A stretch of DNA of 64,000 bases from Coprinus comatus (taxonomy: Eukaryota; Basidiomycota; Agaricomycetes; Agaricales; Agaricaceae): the NCBI GenBank assembly GCA_034638255.1, contig JAWPGT010000013.1, positions 186,001 through 250,000 on the forward strand. The letters run 5' to 3'. Positions 13,535-24,961 of the stretch are shown here, one piece after another (the stretch's first letter is position 1; the number at the start of each line of letters is the position of its first letter). A program made the position numbers and the translations under genes. The notes beneath the pieces are model-generated. The model searched no databases. It had not been told where the DNA came from and saw only the letters and a program-made list of their open reading frames with translations.

Positions 13535-14156
13535 GCTGTGAGAGAGGAGGGATGAGTGGGATTGTGGATGGAGGGGGTGAGTATATGCGCACTTGATATA
13601 GGTTGGGGATGTAGTTGTAGTGAAGATCAACTGCGGGGCTGAATTTGTGCGCAAGGGAGGAGCGCGAGGTCTGTGATGACGTTTGAGTTGTTCCGCTTGC
13701 AAGCTGGGTGCAAGTTTCAAGCTGGCTGGTTCCTCGTGAATTGGCTCGAAAATCCAAGAACTACGGCGAGCGGCTCGACTTTCTTCCGAAGACAACAATG
13801 GTGACCGCGAAGAACGCGACAAGTTGGGGGTCCTGGACGGCGCAGAAATCGTTTTGACGGGGTTTATAAGCGTTAGGGGACTCAAAGTAATATGCGGCTG
13901 CTGTATGTACAAACGTTCGTGCATCCAGCTCACGACCTGAACCGGGATCGATGCGGAGCTGGCTCGTCTTGTATAGTTTCCTGTTGTGGCTTTTATACTC
14001 ACTTTGTGCGCTCATTTCCTCGCTTTTGTACATCACCACTCGGCTGTAATCCTTCCTGCCTTATGCAGTTCCCTGTCTCCATCCATACGTGATCATTACG
14101 TGTTAGAATACCTATTGTATAAATATCTATATCACCCATCTGCCGTACATACGACT
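13535..14156. other. UGP1 upstream region
   Basis: On the minus strand the UGP1 reading frame continues without a stop back to about 14002, giving a Ser/Arg/Pro-rich stretch (from MHERLYIQQ at 13924). This is either 5' UTR, a long N-terminal extension, or chance. Nothing else is supportable. Confidence 0.4.
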
Positions 14157-15722
14157 CTACAATGCCAGTCCTTGGCCAACACATGGATCTGTAACAAGCC
14201 TGACAGGATGTGCGATCTCCATCGGAAATAACGGCGAGGCACTCACGTTGCATGGTGATAGCGCGAGGACCAGAAAATCCTACATCAAACAAGTTGGAAA
14301 AAGGTCAAACTGCCCACACACTGCTATCCGTCCAGCGTCCCGGCAGAAAAACCTCCAGATGAAATATCTTCGAAATATTTCGCCCATCCTTCCCAATCCA
14401 GAAATACATTGTCATCCGAAGTTGATATGATCCCGAGATCTACAGCCGGAACTCGCCACATTCTACCCGCCCCGATGATTGTAGTCCGAGTAGACTTTTC
14501 CCCGTGAATGTTCACTGAGATCTGCCGTGACAGGTAGACTTGAACAGCAAATTGCCCTTCTATCACCTATCTATCTTGTGAATGACATTCCGAGCACTGT
14601 ATCGGATTTGTCAAAGAGAGCCCAAAAGTTGGACGTGGAAAGGAATGTAATCAGACAGGACAAATGTTCAATCCGTTGGAACGAGGAACTATCAGTCGAT
14701 GATCGCAAGTAGTATGTTTCCGATGTCAGGTAGGAGCTTTGACAAGGACCGCAATAACCTACATGATTGGTTTGAGGCCAGACCAAGCCCGTACCTTCAT
14801 GGTAGGCACAAGTTGTGTTGGTCGGGTAAACGTTTGATTGACATCATCACTGGTGATTCAATTTCGAACCGCTCGAACGGGCGGTTGGGTCGGCTCTGGC
14901 GTCGATATTCTAGAAAGATATCATATCTGTGATAATTTCCAATTTTTAGCATCATATCTTAATTTAAACAAACGTTCAAGCTTGCGCCTGCCCACGACCA
15001 GCCGTATCTTTTTATCCTCGTAATATCCACCGTCAAAACATCTCGAACGTAACATCGGATCACCGAATACAAATGAAGGTGGCAATTTCCATGTTTTTCC
15101 GTCTTGCTGGAAGGCCAATGGGAGAACGGGAACACTCCGGGACAATCTCTCCTAAAATCATTATCATCTTCAGCTTCTGCTACGTTTTTCCTCCACAAAA
15201 TACTCTGCTCCTGAATTGTTTGCGTTATTTTTGCTCCAACATTTGCCACCGATATCGTTATCTTTTCTTCAAACTACATGGATACGTTGTATCAATTGCC
15301 ATCTTCTCCAAAAGGGTCACCAGTAATCGAACGGTAATCAAGGGTAATCATACAAATGTATTCTGTATTGAAAATAACTCACCCTGATTTGTACTTCCAA
15401 CACATTCTGGGGCTTTCGCGCCTCAAAACCTCCGGCCACTATCGCTCCCGACCGTAAACGGATGCCATACACCTCCATGCTGCCCTCGCAACGTTACGGT
15501 AGCCCCCTAGTCCACACGCCATCCAGAGATATACAAGAATTTAAACGAGTGTAATCCAAGGGTCTCTTCTCCTACTAGGGGAAATGAGGAATACGATGGT
15601 GGACGGGTGATATTGCTACAATATGCTGGTACTACACAGTTGGTACTCCAACTTGTGGTCGTGACCATCATCGGGAGAGAAGGAACAATTGGGGATCTCT
15701 TCAGCATTAGTAGCTTTCTCAT
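14157..15722 (-). pseudogene. Decayed arrestin-like protein gene
   Basis: Piecewise translation shows the typical basidiomycete arrestin-like layout: PPSYSSFPLVGEETLGL near the start, then FEARKPQNVLEVQI, FEEKITISVANVGAKITQTI, LAFQQDGKTWKLPPSFVFGD, YDIFLEYRRQSRPNRPF, SDYIPFHVQLLGSL, QISVNIHGEKSTRTTIIGAG, DWEGWAKYFEDISSGGFSAG and DFLVLALSPCNVSASPLFP to PVRLVTDPCVGQGLAL with TAG at 14157. Arrestin-like proteins are adaptors for ubiquitination and endocytosis of membrane transporters. The pieces lie in different frames that no intron joins: a shift near 15115 (GTTCTCCC), a shift in an A5 run near 14962, a frame change near 14795, in-frame TGA codons at 14668-14670 and 14611-14613 within the IPFHVQL block, and an in-frame TAG at about 14324 before DFLVL. 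I therefore call it a pseudogene; homopolymer sequencing errors could explain the shifts, but not all the stops. Confidence 0.75.
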
Positions 15723-16962
15723 TTTGTTTTATTAAACGCTGAGAGGGTACAATCATGAAATGTAGTAGCTACTTTAAGCCTGCCTTATACAGGAAGGGAG
15801 CGCCAACGAGGGTTAAGCTGGTACTCTAGGGACTGCACATTGCGTGCTCGCTGGGTACGGATAGGATACCCAGCCCAGAGCGTCAATATGGAGTCCAATC
15901 CTGTTGTCTGATCAGGATTTAAATAGCGTTGCTCACCCTTGTCCCCAGATTAGACATAGTATACTGATAGATGTCCTTGCGCAGTTGATCTGTGCGTTAT
16001 TATGGCTTGGAATGATGCTGCGAATGTCTCTTGAAATAATCCTCTAAACCCACTTCTTCGAAGTTCGGAGACATTGTATTTGTAAGTTTATTCCGTGTAT
16101 TCGATCCTAACAATTCGAAGCAAGGAGTACAACCAGGATTTTGGAAGAATAGCGAGGGAACGACAGGAAGAGCGTATTGCATAAAATAGGTTGTGTGTGT
16201 GTGATACATTGTACAACAGATTTTCCCGTAGAAAAACAGAAAAAGAGTTAAGGTTACATACGTTGGGTTGTTTGATGTTCTAGAATCCATTAAGCTCCGG
16301 ACCCTAATTATCTTCTCTCTCTCTCTCTCGATATCCCATGGGTTATTAGTTGATGAACGTCCGGAATATTCAACGTTCGACGTTCAACAGTACAATGTAA
16401 TCATACTTAATTGATTGGATGATTTTTGTGGTAGACATTCAGGAGTTCAAACGTTCATGGGAAATAAGCAAGTTGACAGCAAGTTATTTGTGGACGACAG
16501 GTCCATGGTCGACTCGAGTCCAATGGATCATAGAGTTGGCTGATAGGCACAACGAAGCAATTGGTCGGTATATATGGGGAAACGGAAATGTTAACGGCAT
16601 AGAAGCTTATTCGACATCGTATATGACTCTGCTTCGAGGATAGGAATGGGGGTTCGATGTTCAGGAGATAATAATTACGAGATGTTTGCCCAGCAAGGAA
16701 AAGTAGCAATGAACTTGGCAATTTGATTGAGAGACAGCGGGCGGGTGCATGAAGACATCAGTCCATCTCTTGATCAGTCAATCCCACAGTCGCGTTAATT
16801 GCGCTATCATAATACAAGTGCCTTGATTCCAGATATCAATCAAATATCAATATTTATCATTCAATAGCTGAATATCTTGATAACTGACTTTGTCATGCAA
16901 CATAGGCCCAAGAGAAAAAACAATGGATTAATTACAACACACGCACGCAACGTATATCACGA
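15723..16962. other. Intergenic, no supportable gene
   Basis: About 1.2 kb of AT-rich DNA. A minus-strand ORF at 16000-16290 ends in a hydrophilic stretch (MSPNFEEVGLEDYFKRH) but its only plausible intron does not keep frame. A (TC)8 run lies at 16314-16329. Nothing else is supportable. Confidence 0.45.
16314..16329. repeat. (TC)n microsatellite
   Basis: A dinucleotide TC run of eight units in intergenic DNA; too short to be more than a simple repeat. Confidence 0.9.
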
Positions 16963-18636
16963 CTACATGTAGACCCAAAATGTAACAGCAACAAAGATAG
17001 ATATCGGAAATATAGCAATATCGAGTGTATCTACCAACAAACCATGCACAAAAGCACGTTTACCATTTTGTCCGCGATAGTTTAGAAGATACCCCAAACC
17101 TAAGGGTATGTGCCTACGACGACCACAACAAACGGCAGAGTTATGAGTTCTGTTTTTTCTGGAAGCTGGTTCTGGTAGATGTTTGACATGTGGTGACATG
17201 TCTAGGAACGCTCTACGATTGCGAAGATAGGCAGCGCATGTCAAGGCAAAGAAAGATACGATAAGAAAAGGGATGTATATTCCCAAGTAAATGCCTAGTT
17301 GATCGGGAAGAATGCAAGGGATATCTGCATATGTAGAATGATTGCTATCCCAATAATGCTCTGGGTATAAAGTGAGCATCTGGAAAGCGGGTTTTCGGAC
17401 GTTCATAGCCATGGATAGTGATTTGACAGTAACTTCCCGGACGGGGTGGGATATAACAGATTGATGGGTATATTCGCAATAATCGTGGTCATCACCACTG
17501 GGAGGGGTCAGTGTCAAGAAAAGAAAGACAGTGAAGAGACTGTACCTATACGCGACGACAGGTTGGAGCAATTCCAGAAGGTAAGCTGTTGAGTGTTTCC
17601 CAATTGTGTTTTGATATCCGAAACCAACACCTGCTCGTATGGTACCCTTCTCTCTGAGAGGCCCACATGACTTTCCATCCGGGCGGTATAAAGGAATATG
17701 TGTGAACAATACAATTGGGTCAGCATTCTTCTCTGCAATGGATCATCATTCATCAGCACTGTACGGTTAAGACTCAGAGAAAAATGTCACCATTATGGAT
17801 GCGTCTCACGAAGTCAAAGGATCCTTCAGGTTTTGACCTCCATTCATCGAGCGGCTTGTTCTTTCCTGCCCGTTCGTAATCCTCCTGGACAAATCCCGGC
17901 GCGTCGAAGAACAAAAGGGTATGATTAGCCGCAGAGACTCGGTCATTGAGAGGGCCAAAATGGGATATATAGCGCGTTCGAGCATAAGGTGAGAAAGTAG
18001 ACCTCGCCTGTAAACTGATGGGGTGGTGTTAGATGTATGGGATTGAGGTTAAGTGCTATTGCGTACCCAGTGTCATGATTACCAGGAATAAAAAACTGAG
18101 GAAATCGCCGGTCTGTACTAAATATTGTTTTGAAACGGGCGTAATATTCTTCATACCTGGGTTATGAATGACGTGAGTATTAGTTGTGATAGACGGGGTA
18201 AGCCGCGCACTCTTCGCTCGGCATATCCATTCTTCCACCGTCCATCATATCGCCCAGAAACACGACAGCATCAGGGTTCTTTGAAATGGCTGCCAGCCAG
18301 TTTTTTCGAAGGTTCAAATCAACAATTACTCTCGATAGGTAAGTTAAGAAAGTGGAGCGGCCTGGGTAGGAACGGTGATCCAGTATCTGTGGGTCTGCGA
18401 CAAGAAGGATATGTTTGGGCGACTGGTTGGTTGTCGACACCGGCTATTGGCAAGGTGAATATACGATACGTCTTGTTAAACAATGGCCATCATACATCTT
18501 TCACTGGCGGTCTGTCTGGCCAAACACAAGGCTTTGCAGCACGATAGAAGACAAAGTACTCATACCAGAGTGCAAGGACGACCCAGAGAAGACGGAGGCC
18601 GTTGACTACTCGGCGGGATTTTGGAAATAAGCTCAT
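16963..18636 (-). CDS. Ted1/Cdc1-type ER metallophosphoesterase
   Basis: Members (yeast Cdc1/Ted1, human MPPE1/PGAP5) act in the ER on GPI-anchor ethanolamine phosphate during anchor remodelling. The start ATGAGCTTATTTCC at 18636 gives MSLFPKSRRVVNGLRLLWVV, a signal-anchor helix, then a lumenal domain with all phosphoesterase motifs: LLVADPQI, AVVFLGDMMDGGR, FFIPGNHDTGL, SHIPLYRPDGKSCGP, EKGTIRAGVGFGYQNTIGK and SGDDHDYCEYTH. A second membrane helix follows (LGIYLGIYIPFLIVSFFALT), then a basic tail and a hydrophobic C-terminus (IAIFPISIFVAVTFWVYM). Introns: GTGAAAGAT..CAATAG after the first exon, GTGCGCGG..ACCCAG, GTACGCAA.., and one before SGDDHD. A paralogue at 33.9 kb shares the order but has altered catalytic residues. 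The gene is convergent with nothing near; its upstream neighbour is the NDUFB2-like gene on the same strand. Confidence 0.9.
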
Positions 18637-18805
18637 AAGGACATCAAGTTGAGTGGCAAGATGGAAGTGTCCAGGTCATGTGCCTCATACACTTGGCTCA
18701 AACTCAAAATATAGCGCCCTTGCAAAGGAAATCCATGCAGTTTATTCGAGCGCATGGGAATCTATGATGGTAGGAATGGAAATGCTACGTTCTGTTCTAT
18801 ACGTG

Positions 18806-19149
18806 CTAGTGGTGTCCGCCGTGGCCGTGGCTGTCGTCTGCAACAGGATGACGACCCTGTTAAATGGTTAGCATGTTGGAGATAGCAGCACAGAGAGCCA
18901 ACGTACTATCAGTTTAGCACCATCCTGCCTGCATATAGAGAACCCATTAGAATATATCCAGTCACCGATGTCACAGTGCTGCTAACCTTGCCCGGTAGAA
19001 GATGAAGAACCACATCATAGCTCCGAGTCCTTTGGACAGAAACTGGTATTTGAAGCCTGGCAAATGCGGGTGGAATCCTGGTGCTGCACGGAGTGAATTT
19101 TATGAGCAATTGACGGAGATACGGGCTTACAGTAGCCTCCTCCAGCCAT
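18806..19149 (-). CDS. Small complex I subunit, NDUFB2 (AGGG)-like
   Basis: Four short exons encode 62 residues: MAGGGYSPGFHPHLPGFKY, QFLSKGLGAMMWFFIFYRAR, QDGAKLIGRHPV and ADDSHGHGGHH. A single membrane helix (GLGAMMWFFIFY) is followed by RARxDGAKL and a His/Gly-rich tail, which is the pattern of the NDUFB2/AGGG accessory subunit of mitochondrial NADH:ubiquinone oxidoreductase in the inner membrane. Introns: GTAAGCCC..GTGCAG, GTTAGCAG..ATGCAG and GTACGTTG..AACAG, all in frame. The start is the only ATG in frame; TAG is at 18806. It was invisible as an ORF because no exon exceeds about 95 nt. It is divergent from the 19261 gene with 111 bp between the starts. Confidence 0.82.
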
Positions 19150-19260
19150 TGTGCGGATGATGACGGTTCTCTGGGGGTGTTGTGCTTTATTTGCAACTCT
19201 GTACGCGATGTGGGTGTCGGCGCGGAAGTTCCCACCAGCAATCTCTCCCCAGGGCTCGTC
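19150..19260. promoter_or_regulatory. Shared divergent promoter region
   Basis: Only 111 bp separate the start codons of the NDUFB2-like gene (minus) and the basic low-complexity protein gene (plus), so both 5' UTRs and core promoters must fit or overlap here. No clear TATA box was seen. Confidence 0.5.
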
Positions 19261-22200
19261 ATGGAGGTAGGCTCAAAGCGCAAGCGCGACCTCGACTGCC
19301 CTCGCATTACCTACAATGCCCCAAACAGGTCCTTCGACCGTCTCTTCAAAGGTCAGTTCACCCTGTCAGCCAGCAAAAATGTTCCAATTCCTAATTTGTA
19401 CCAGAGGAATCTTTGGAGGAGCTCAAAACGGTTGTGCGCAAGAAACTCGGGCTGGAGCCTTCTGTTGCAATAGTACTCTCCCAAATCCGTGCTGATGCTT
19501 CCATTGACTTGGAAGACGGTGAGACTCATTTATTTACACGCTTTCGATTATATTGAATAAAGACTGAAATTAGAGGATGACTTTGATGCATTCTATAACG
19601 CTATCCACACTGCCTCGACCGCAACCATTCGAGTCGCGTTCGACAATACTCCTGCTCCAAGCAGCACTATAACCAACAAGCGCACACCCAAGGATGGAGA
19701 AGTACGTTGGCATTTTCTCATTCAAACCCTTACTAAGTTTTTTCTTCTAGCTATCAACAAGTACTCCTGGTAAAAAGAAACGCAAGCTGAACGATGGTCC
19801 CACTACTACACCTGCACGCCCATCAACCAGTGTTGTTTCGCAGTCCCCTGCCGCCACCACATCCGCAGTGAGGAAACGCGCTGTGTCCTTTGCTGCTTCC
19901 ACCACTCAACAGGGTGAACAGTCATCTAAGCGCCAGAAGAACACATCCGCTTCAGCCACTACTACTCCACCACAGCCTGAAACCAGTCCATCGTCCTCCC
20001 TTGACTCTCCGACGGATTCTGTGGAGGAGGTCGAAACGACTACATCCACATCCACCTCTTCCACTCCCGGTGTTGAACCAGTTGCTCCTGCCTCGGCAGT
20101 TCCCAGCACTGAAAAGTCTTCTAAGCCTAAATCAAAGAAGGCAATTGGTACCCCGGCTACTCCTCTAGCGGAAGCTTCAGTCATTGAGCCACCTGTGGCT
20201 GCAGAGCCAAAGAAGAAAATCCATAAGAAAAAGACAGCAAAACAAAATGCCACAGCGCAACTGGCTGCTTCGAGCTCGGCTGATAATATTCCTGCTCCTA
20301 CCTTGACGACCGCTGACTCTCAGCAAACCGTAGTCGAATCCTCGACGTCACGGGAGATTGTTCAATCTGCTGCTGTAGAAACTGCTGCACTCGAAATACC
20401 TGCCATTAAAGGTATGACATTATTAAACTGTTTCTTATTATATTCATCGCAATCATAGAACCTAAAAAGAGGTCTAAGAAGGCGGCGACAGTAAAGGAAC
20501 CTATAACGGCGACAGAGAAGGAGACACCGAGTAAAGGTGAGTTAGTCCATCATGCATCGCAAAAGAAACTGCTGATTTCTTCATAGCTGTTAAGCCTAAG
20601 CCGAAGGAAAAACCCAAGGGCAAAGCAGGGGAGGCGAAAACAAGCGCAGGTTAGCTCCCCGCTCGCACAAAAAATGGGAATTTGGTAACATTTGAAATGT
20701 AGTAGAATCCGAAAGCACAAACAAGGACGGAATTCCTCCGGAAGCTAACAATGAAAATAACAATGGGGGTCCTATAACCTCCATTGCGCGGAAGATGATC
20801 GAAAAATACTTGATAAACGATTCTGTTCCAGAGGATGCTGAGCGTAGTGTTGCAGAAGCAGAAACTGTCAGTGCGAAAGCTCCGCCTGCTGTCTTTGCAT
20901 CACCGAAATGTCCTTACTGTGGGAGACCGCTTACCCACAAGCGATCACATTGTCCAATGATACGAGCCCTTCCTGCTACAATTGAACAGCGAATCAATGC
21001 GCTCAGAGAAGATACTTCTGAGGATCCCGACGGTGCTCGCGCTAGCATTATCAAGGAGCTAGATGTTGTATTAACACGAAAACTCGCACAACAAAAAAAG
21101 CAATCGAATGTGAATAACAGCGCCATTGTTTGATTCCTTCAATTGGAACTTGGCTTTTGTTGACCTGGCTCTTTTTCTTCCTAGGTTGCTTCTAATACGA
21201 TTTCTTCCGCGAAACCTATTCCTTCTGTCACCAAGTCAGCTTCTGCAGCCAAAGCTGCTTCTTCATCAAAATCAAAAACATTCCCCTCCTGCAACAACTA
21301 AGATATCTACACCGGCTCTTTCTGCTGCTCCAAAATCTATATCTCCTATACAACATACGAAATCTTCCCCTACCTCTTCAACCTCGACATCAAGTGATCC
21401 GGAGGATGACGTTCCTCTCAACCGTGTCCAACCACCCTCGATCTCCACTTCCCCCCAAAAGGCCAAAGTTCCATCTTCTAGTCAACCCCAACCCCAATCT
21501 CAATTGGTTTCATCATATAGCATTCGGAACCAGGCGCAACGAATTAGAGATGGTGGCAGCGATACCAGTGGTGACTCTTCAGACGATGACGATGATGATG
21601 ACGAACCACCCAAAAATCCATTGGAAGTGACGTCTATTCCATTATCATTTACGACTACAGATATGCCCCAATACACGGATCAAGAGCTTGAAGATATTAT
21701 TCGTGGACCTTCCGTCCTACTCAAAATTTCTCATATCTCTTCCTCTGAAAGTTCGAGTTCTAGCGATGATGAAGAACACAATGATGTTGTTTTAGACAAA
21801 GATTCGGAGGAAGATGTGCCTAGAAAATCGAAACGTCAATCTTTTGCTATGACTGCTGATTCTTCTGATGAAGATGACGCTATGGAGGAAAACGATGCGG
21901 AAGAGTTCCATACACCTTCTCCTACTCAACGTATTTCAGGACCACCCACTATCGCTCCAGCAACTAGTCATTTTAAGCAATCTCAATCACAGTCACAATC
22001 GCAAAACTCACAGACAACCCAGACGTTTCAAGCAATAGCTGGCGGGACTAGTTCAGAGGAGAATGATAATGCCGGAGATGAAGCATTTGAGGATGCACTA
22101 GCAGAAGAAAATGCCGTCTTCGCACTTGCTCGTTCTACATCATCTCCTAAACCTACTCAAATCCCTCATCCTAAAAGTCCGGTCACAAAGGCACCTGGTG

Positions 22201-23783
22201 ATGTAGAAATGCTTGACCAAACCGTAGATTTAGACCATGACCAAGATATTTCGATGGCGAAGCAACGCTCATCAGCTTCAGAACCAGAACACGGGAATGA
22301 AGGCAACGGTAAAGCTCCAGAAGAACAAGCTCAACATCAACATACCATTAACCAAGACCCGGAGGCGGATCCTATTGAAGTAGAAGATGACAACTTGGAA
22401 ATTGATCATGCAGGAAGTCCTATCCAAATTGACGATGACGATGACGATGTTGGTGAAGGTTTTCCAACCCCACAAGAAGCGCATGTTCGTCAAACTACCC
22501 CAAAACCTGGATTAGTTCGTAGGATGAGAGATCGTGCGGGGTTGCCATCACCTGTCAAAAAGAATTCTTCTGTGGCGACCGCTACTCCAATTACTCCTGT
22601 TGCCAAGCCTCAATCTACTAGAGCTGCCACGTTGAGAAGACGTACGGGGACAAGAAGTCAAAGTGTGGGGTTGGCTCAAGAAGAGGAACAGGAGAACCAG
22701 GTTAATGAAGCACCAGCCATAGTGAAACCAGCATCTAGGAAAAAGAGAATTGCTGTCGGTAAAGCTGTGGTTACTCGATCTACAACTACAGAGCCCATTG
22801 AAGAAGAGGAGGTAACTGAGGAAGTCCGTATTACTCGTCGATCTACAAGGACTTCAACTAGGTCTGCCACGTTGGCTACTCCTACACCTGCCAAGCCAAC
22901 CTCAAAGCGTACTCGCGCGACTTCGAAAGCTATTGTGGAGGAACCCGAGGAGCCAGAGGTTTCCCAACCCAAGGAAGTCGTGAAGGAATCGAAGAGACGC
23001 AAGAAAGTTGAATCATCTAAAGCTATTACACCGTCACCACCCGAAGCTATTGCGAGTTCTCCAAAGGAATCTCAATCTGGGGTACCGGATGCTTTGTTGC
23101 CTAGCCCTCCTATGTCGTTGAATAATTGGGTGTCCTTGGACCCGGTAACACCACTCCCAGACACGCAGTCGGATATGATTGATGAGTTAATTTCTGAATC
23201 GGATCCTGTTCCACCGTCACTCACGAAGCCACAATTCCAACGTAAGATCCAGGCTTTAGAACGTAAGAAATCATTAAATGGGGTTGACGCTACGAAGGGA
23301 AAGGAAATGGAAGTAGGGGAAGAAGAACCCACCGAGAGTCCTTTGTTCATCCCTAGTGAAACACAGAATGCTTTCCCCTATTCCCAATTCCAAACGCAGA
23401 CGCAGACACAGCGGGAACAAACTCCAGAACAAAGATCCTCCGATGAGGAAAGAGAAGTGGTTCAGTCGGTGTTAAAACCAAAAATATCTTCTCAACCTTC
23501 CAAGTATCGCAGACTGACCGACATAGCCAGTCAAAGCGCGAAATTGTTTACGCCCAAACTTTTACGACAGTCGACCGGTGGGCTTCTCACAGCGAACTTG
23601 AGTCGGTCGACGAAGGGTAATAGGATGACTGAAATGTATGGAAAGATGGGAAGGAAAAATGGAGACGATGAGAGTCAGGACGACAGTGGGTCGGATAGTG
23701 ACGATGAGGTAAAGACGTCCTCACATATACCACAGTCTAGAAGGGCCGGTGCATTGTTAAAGGGGAGAATGCCATTGGCTTAG
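19261..23783 (+). CDS. Long low-complexity basic/acidic nuclear-type protein (frame break inside)
   Basis: The start ATGGAGGTAGGCTC gives MEVGSKRKRDLDCPRI, then a ubiquitin/PB1-like globular piece (residues about 25-90: FDRLFKEESLEELKTVVRK, LSQIRADASIDLEDDDDFDA) after introns GTCAGTTC..ACCAG and GTGAGACT..ATTAG. The rest is Ser/Thr/Lys/Glu-rich, with a possible small zinc knuckle (CPYCGRPLTHKRSHC), several basic nuclear-localisation-like clusters (KKKIHKKK, SKRRKKVE) and acidic serine runs (SSDDDDDDDEPP). The C-terminal end is LFTPKLLRQSTGGLL and RRAGALLKGRMPLA. The frame breaks near 21280-21300: after the intron ending at 21184 the sequence reads VASNTISSAKPIPS..SSSKSKTF to TAA, while the adjacent +1 frame continues for 820 residues with the same composition. 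It is either one gene with a one-base error or mutation, or a gene with a premature stop. A chromatin or nucleolar role is a guess from composition only. Confidence 0.65.
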
Positions 23784-24961
23784 ATGTTTTTTCTGTGTTT
23801 TTTTTTCTCGTTCTGCTCGGCAAAAGTTTCTTGTCATTGCATTCTTTATTTCTTGCATTTTTCATATCGCTTGTAGCTCAGCATGTTTCTTGTATGGATC
23901 TCGCGACAAAAAGCAACATTTCGCGTATACATTGGTACTCTAGGTTACTACTTTCACTGTAGCATATTTTTTTTGAGTTGCACAAACACTCTGGCCGGAT
24001 CTTGTCAATAGATTTAGATGTTTCCTTGGAGCCAAAGCATGGTGACCGCTCGGATTTTCGGCATTTAGCATGGGAGAACATCAGCTTTACTTTGGACCGG
24101 AGATTCGCTAACTGTACTGGTATACGTATTATACTTAAAAGCATTTGGCACGTTCACGAGGAGAGAGATCTGACAGGTCATCCTTCGACCGTGACCGATC
24201 GTGTAACCGATGCCATAAAATAGGACTACGCACGTGCTATATAAAATGCAGAGTAATTACAAGTGGAGGCAGGGAGGCCGACATAGGCGGGTAGATGACT
24301 TTTGGGTTGTGGGTGTGACAACTGCTCGAAGTGTCGAAAGTAAAATTGGCAAGCGGTCGGGTAATGCGAGAAGCATAGGAACCCGCGGCCAAGCGCACTC
24401 TATGGTGGGGCACAAATGTTAGTATGGCTTCCGAGAAGATTTATTACGGGATGAGATGCATCAGGTGGTCAGCTCAGGTGGTATGTGTACATAGGTTGAC
24501 TGTCAATTTACGCAAGAAAACACATTTCTTAATGGGTCAAGGCCAAGGCGGAAATTCGGAACAGCGGTTGAAACACTACTTGACCTGTCATATTTTGAGG
24601 AACTGGCCCAATGACCAACTGTAAAGCACGAAAATGACATTGAAAAAAACAATGAATGGGAAAATGAATGGAAATAGGGCACGGAGATGACTACATTGAA
24701 TTACATAACGTGAGAAAGTAAAATAGCCGAAAATAAAAGGTGGAGAAGACATTTTTCTGCTCATCCTTAAAATCCGCTTCCAACGACTGCCGACTTCTTT
24801 GAGGCACCCTCCTTGTTCATGCTCTTTACCAAGAACACTAGAGACGAGTGGGTATTCCGACTATATAACCTCTTTGCCCTACTGATTCTCTCCCAGTTAT
24901 CTCAGCGACCTCGTGTTTTCCCTCTCTAACCTCTAAAGTACCTCGCACTAGTAGACAGCCA
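23784..24961. other. Intergenic, no supportable gene
   Basis: About 1.2 kb with short ORFs only. It carries the CPA1 promoter at its right end. Confidence 0.45.
24861..24870 (+). promoter_or_regulatory. Candidate TATA box of CPA1
   Basis: CTATATAACC lies about 100 bp upstream of the CPA1 start codon. The pyrimidine-rich stretch that follows (CTCTTTGCCC.., CCCTCTCTAACC) is typical of fungal start-site regions. No ATG occurs between this box and the start codon. Confidence 0.45.

Noticed and set aside
18909..19307. 132-codon minus-strand ORF
   Set aside because: It reads across introns of the NDUFB2-like gene and over the start of the divergent gene; the four-exon NDUFB2 model explains the region better.
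21126..23783. 885-codon ORF as an independent gene
   Set aside because: Its first 50 codons run through the intron and through the shadow of the upstream frame, the composition matches the upstream part, and no separate promoter or start context is evident.
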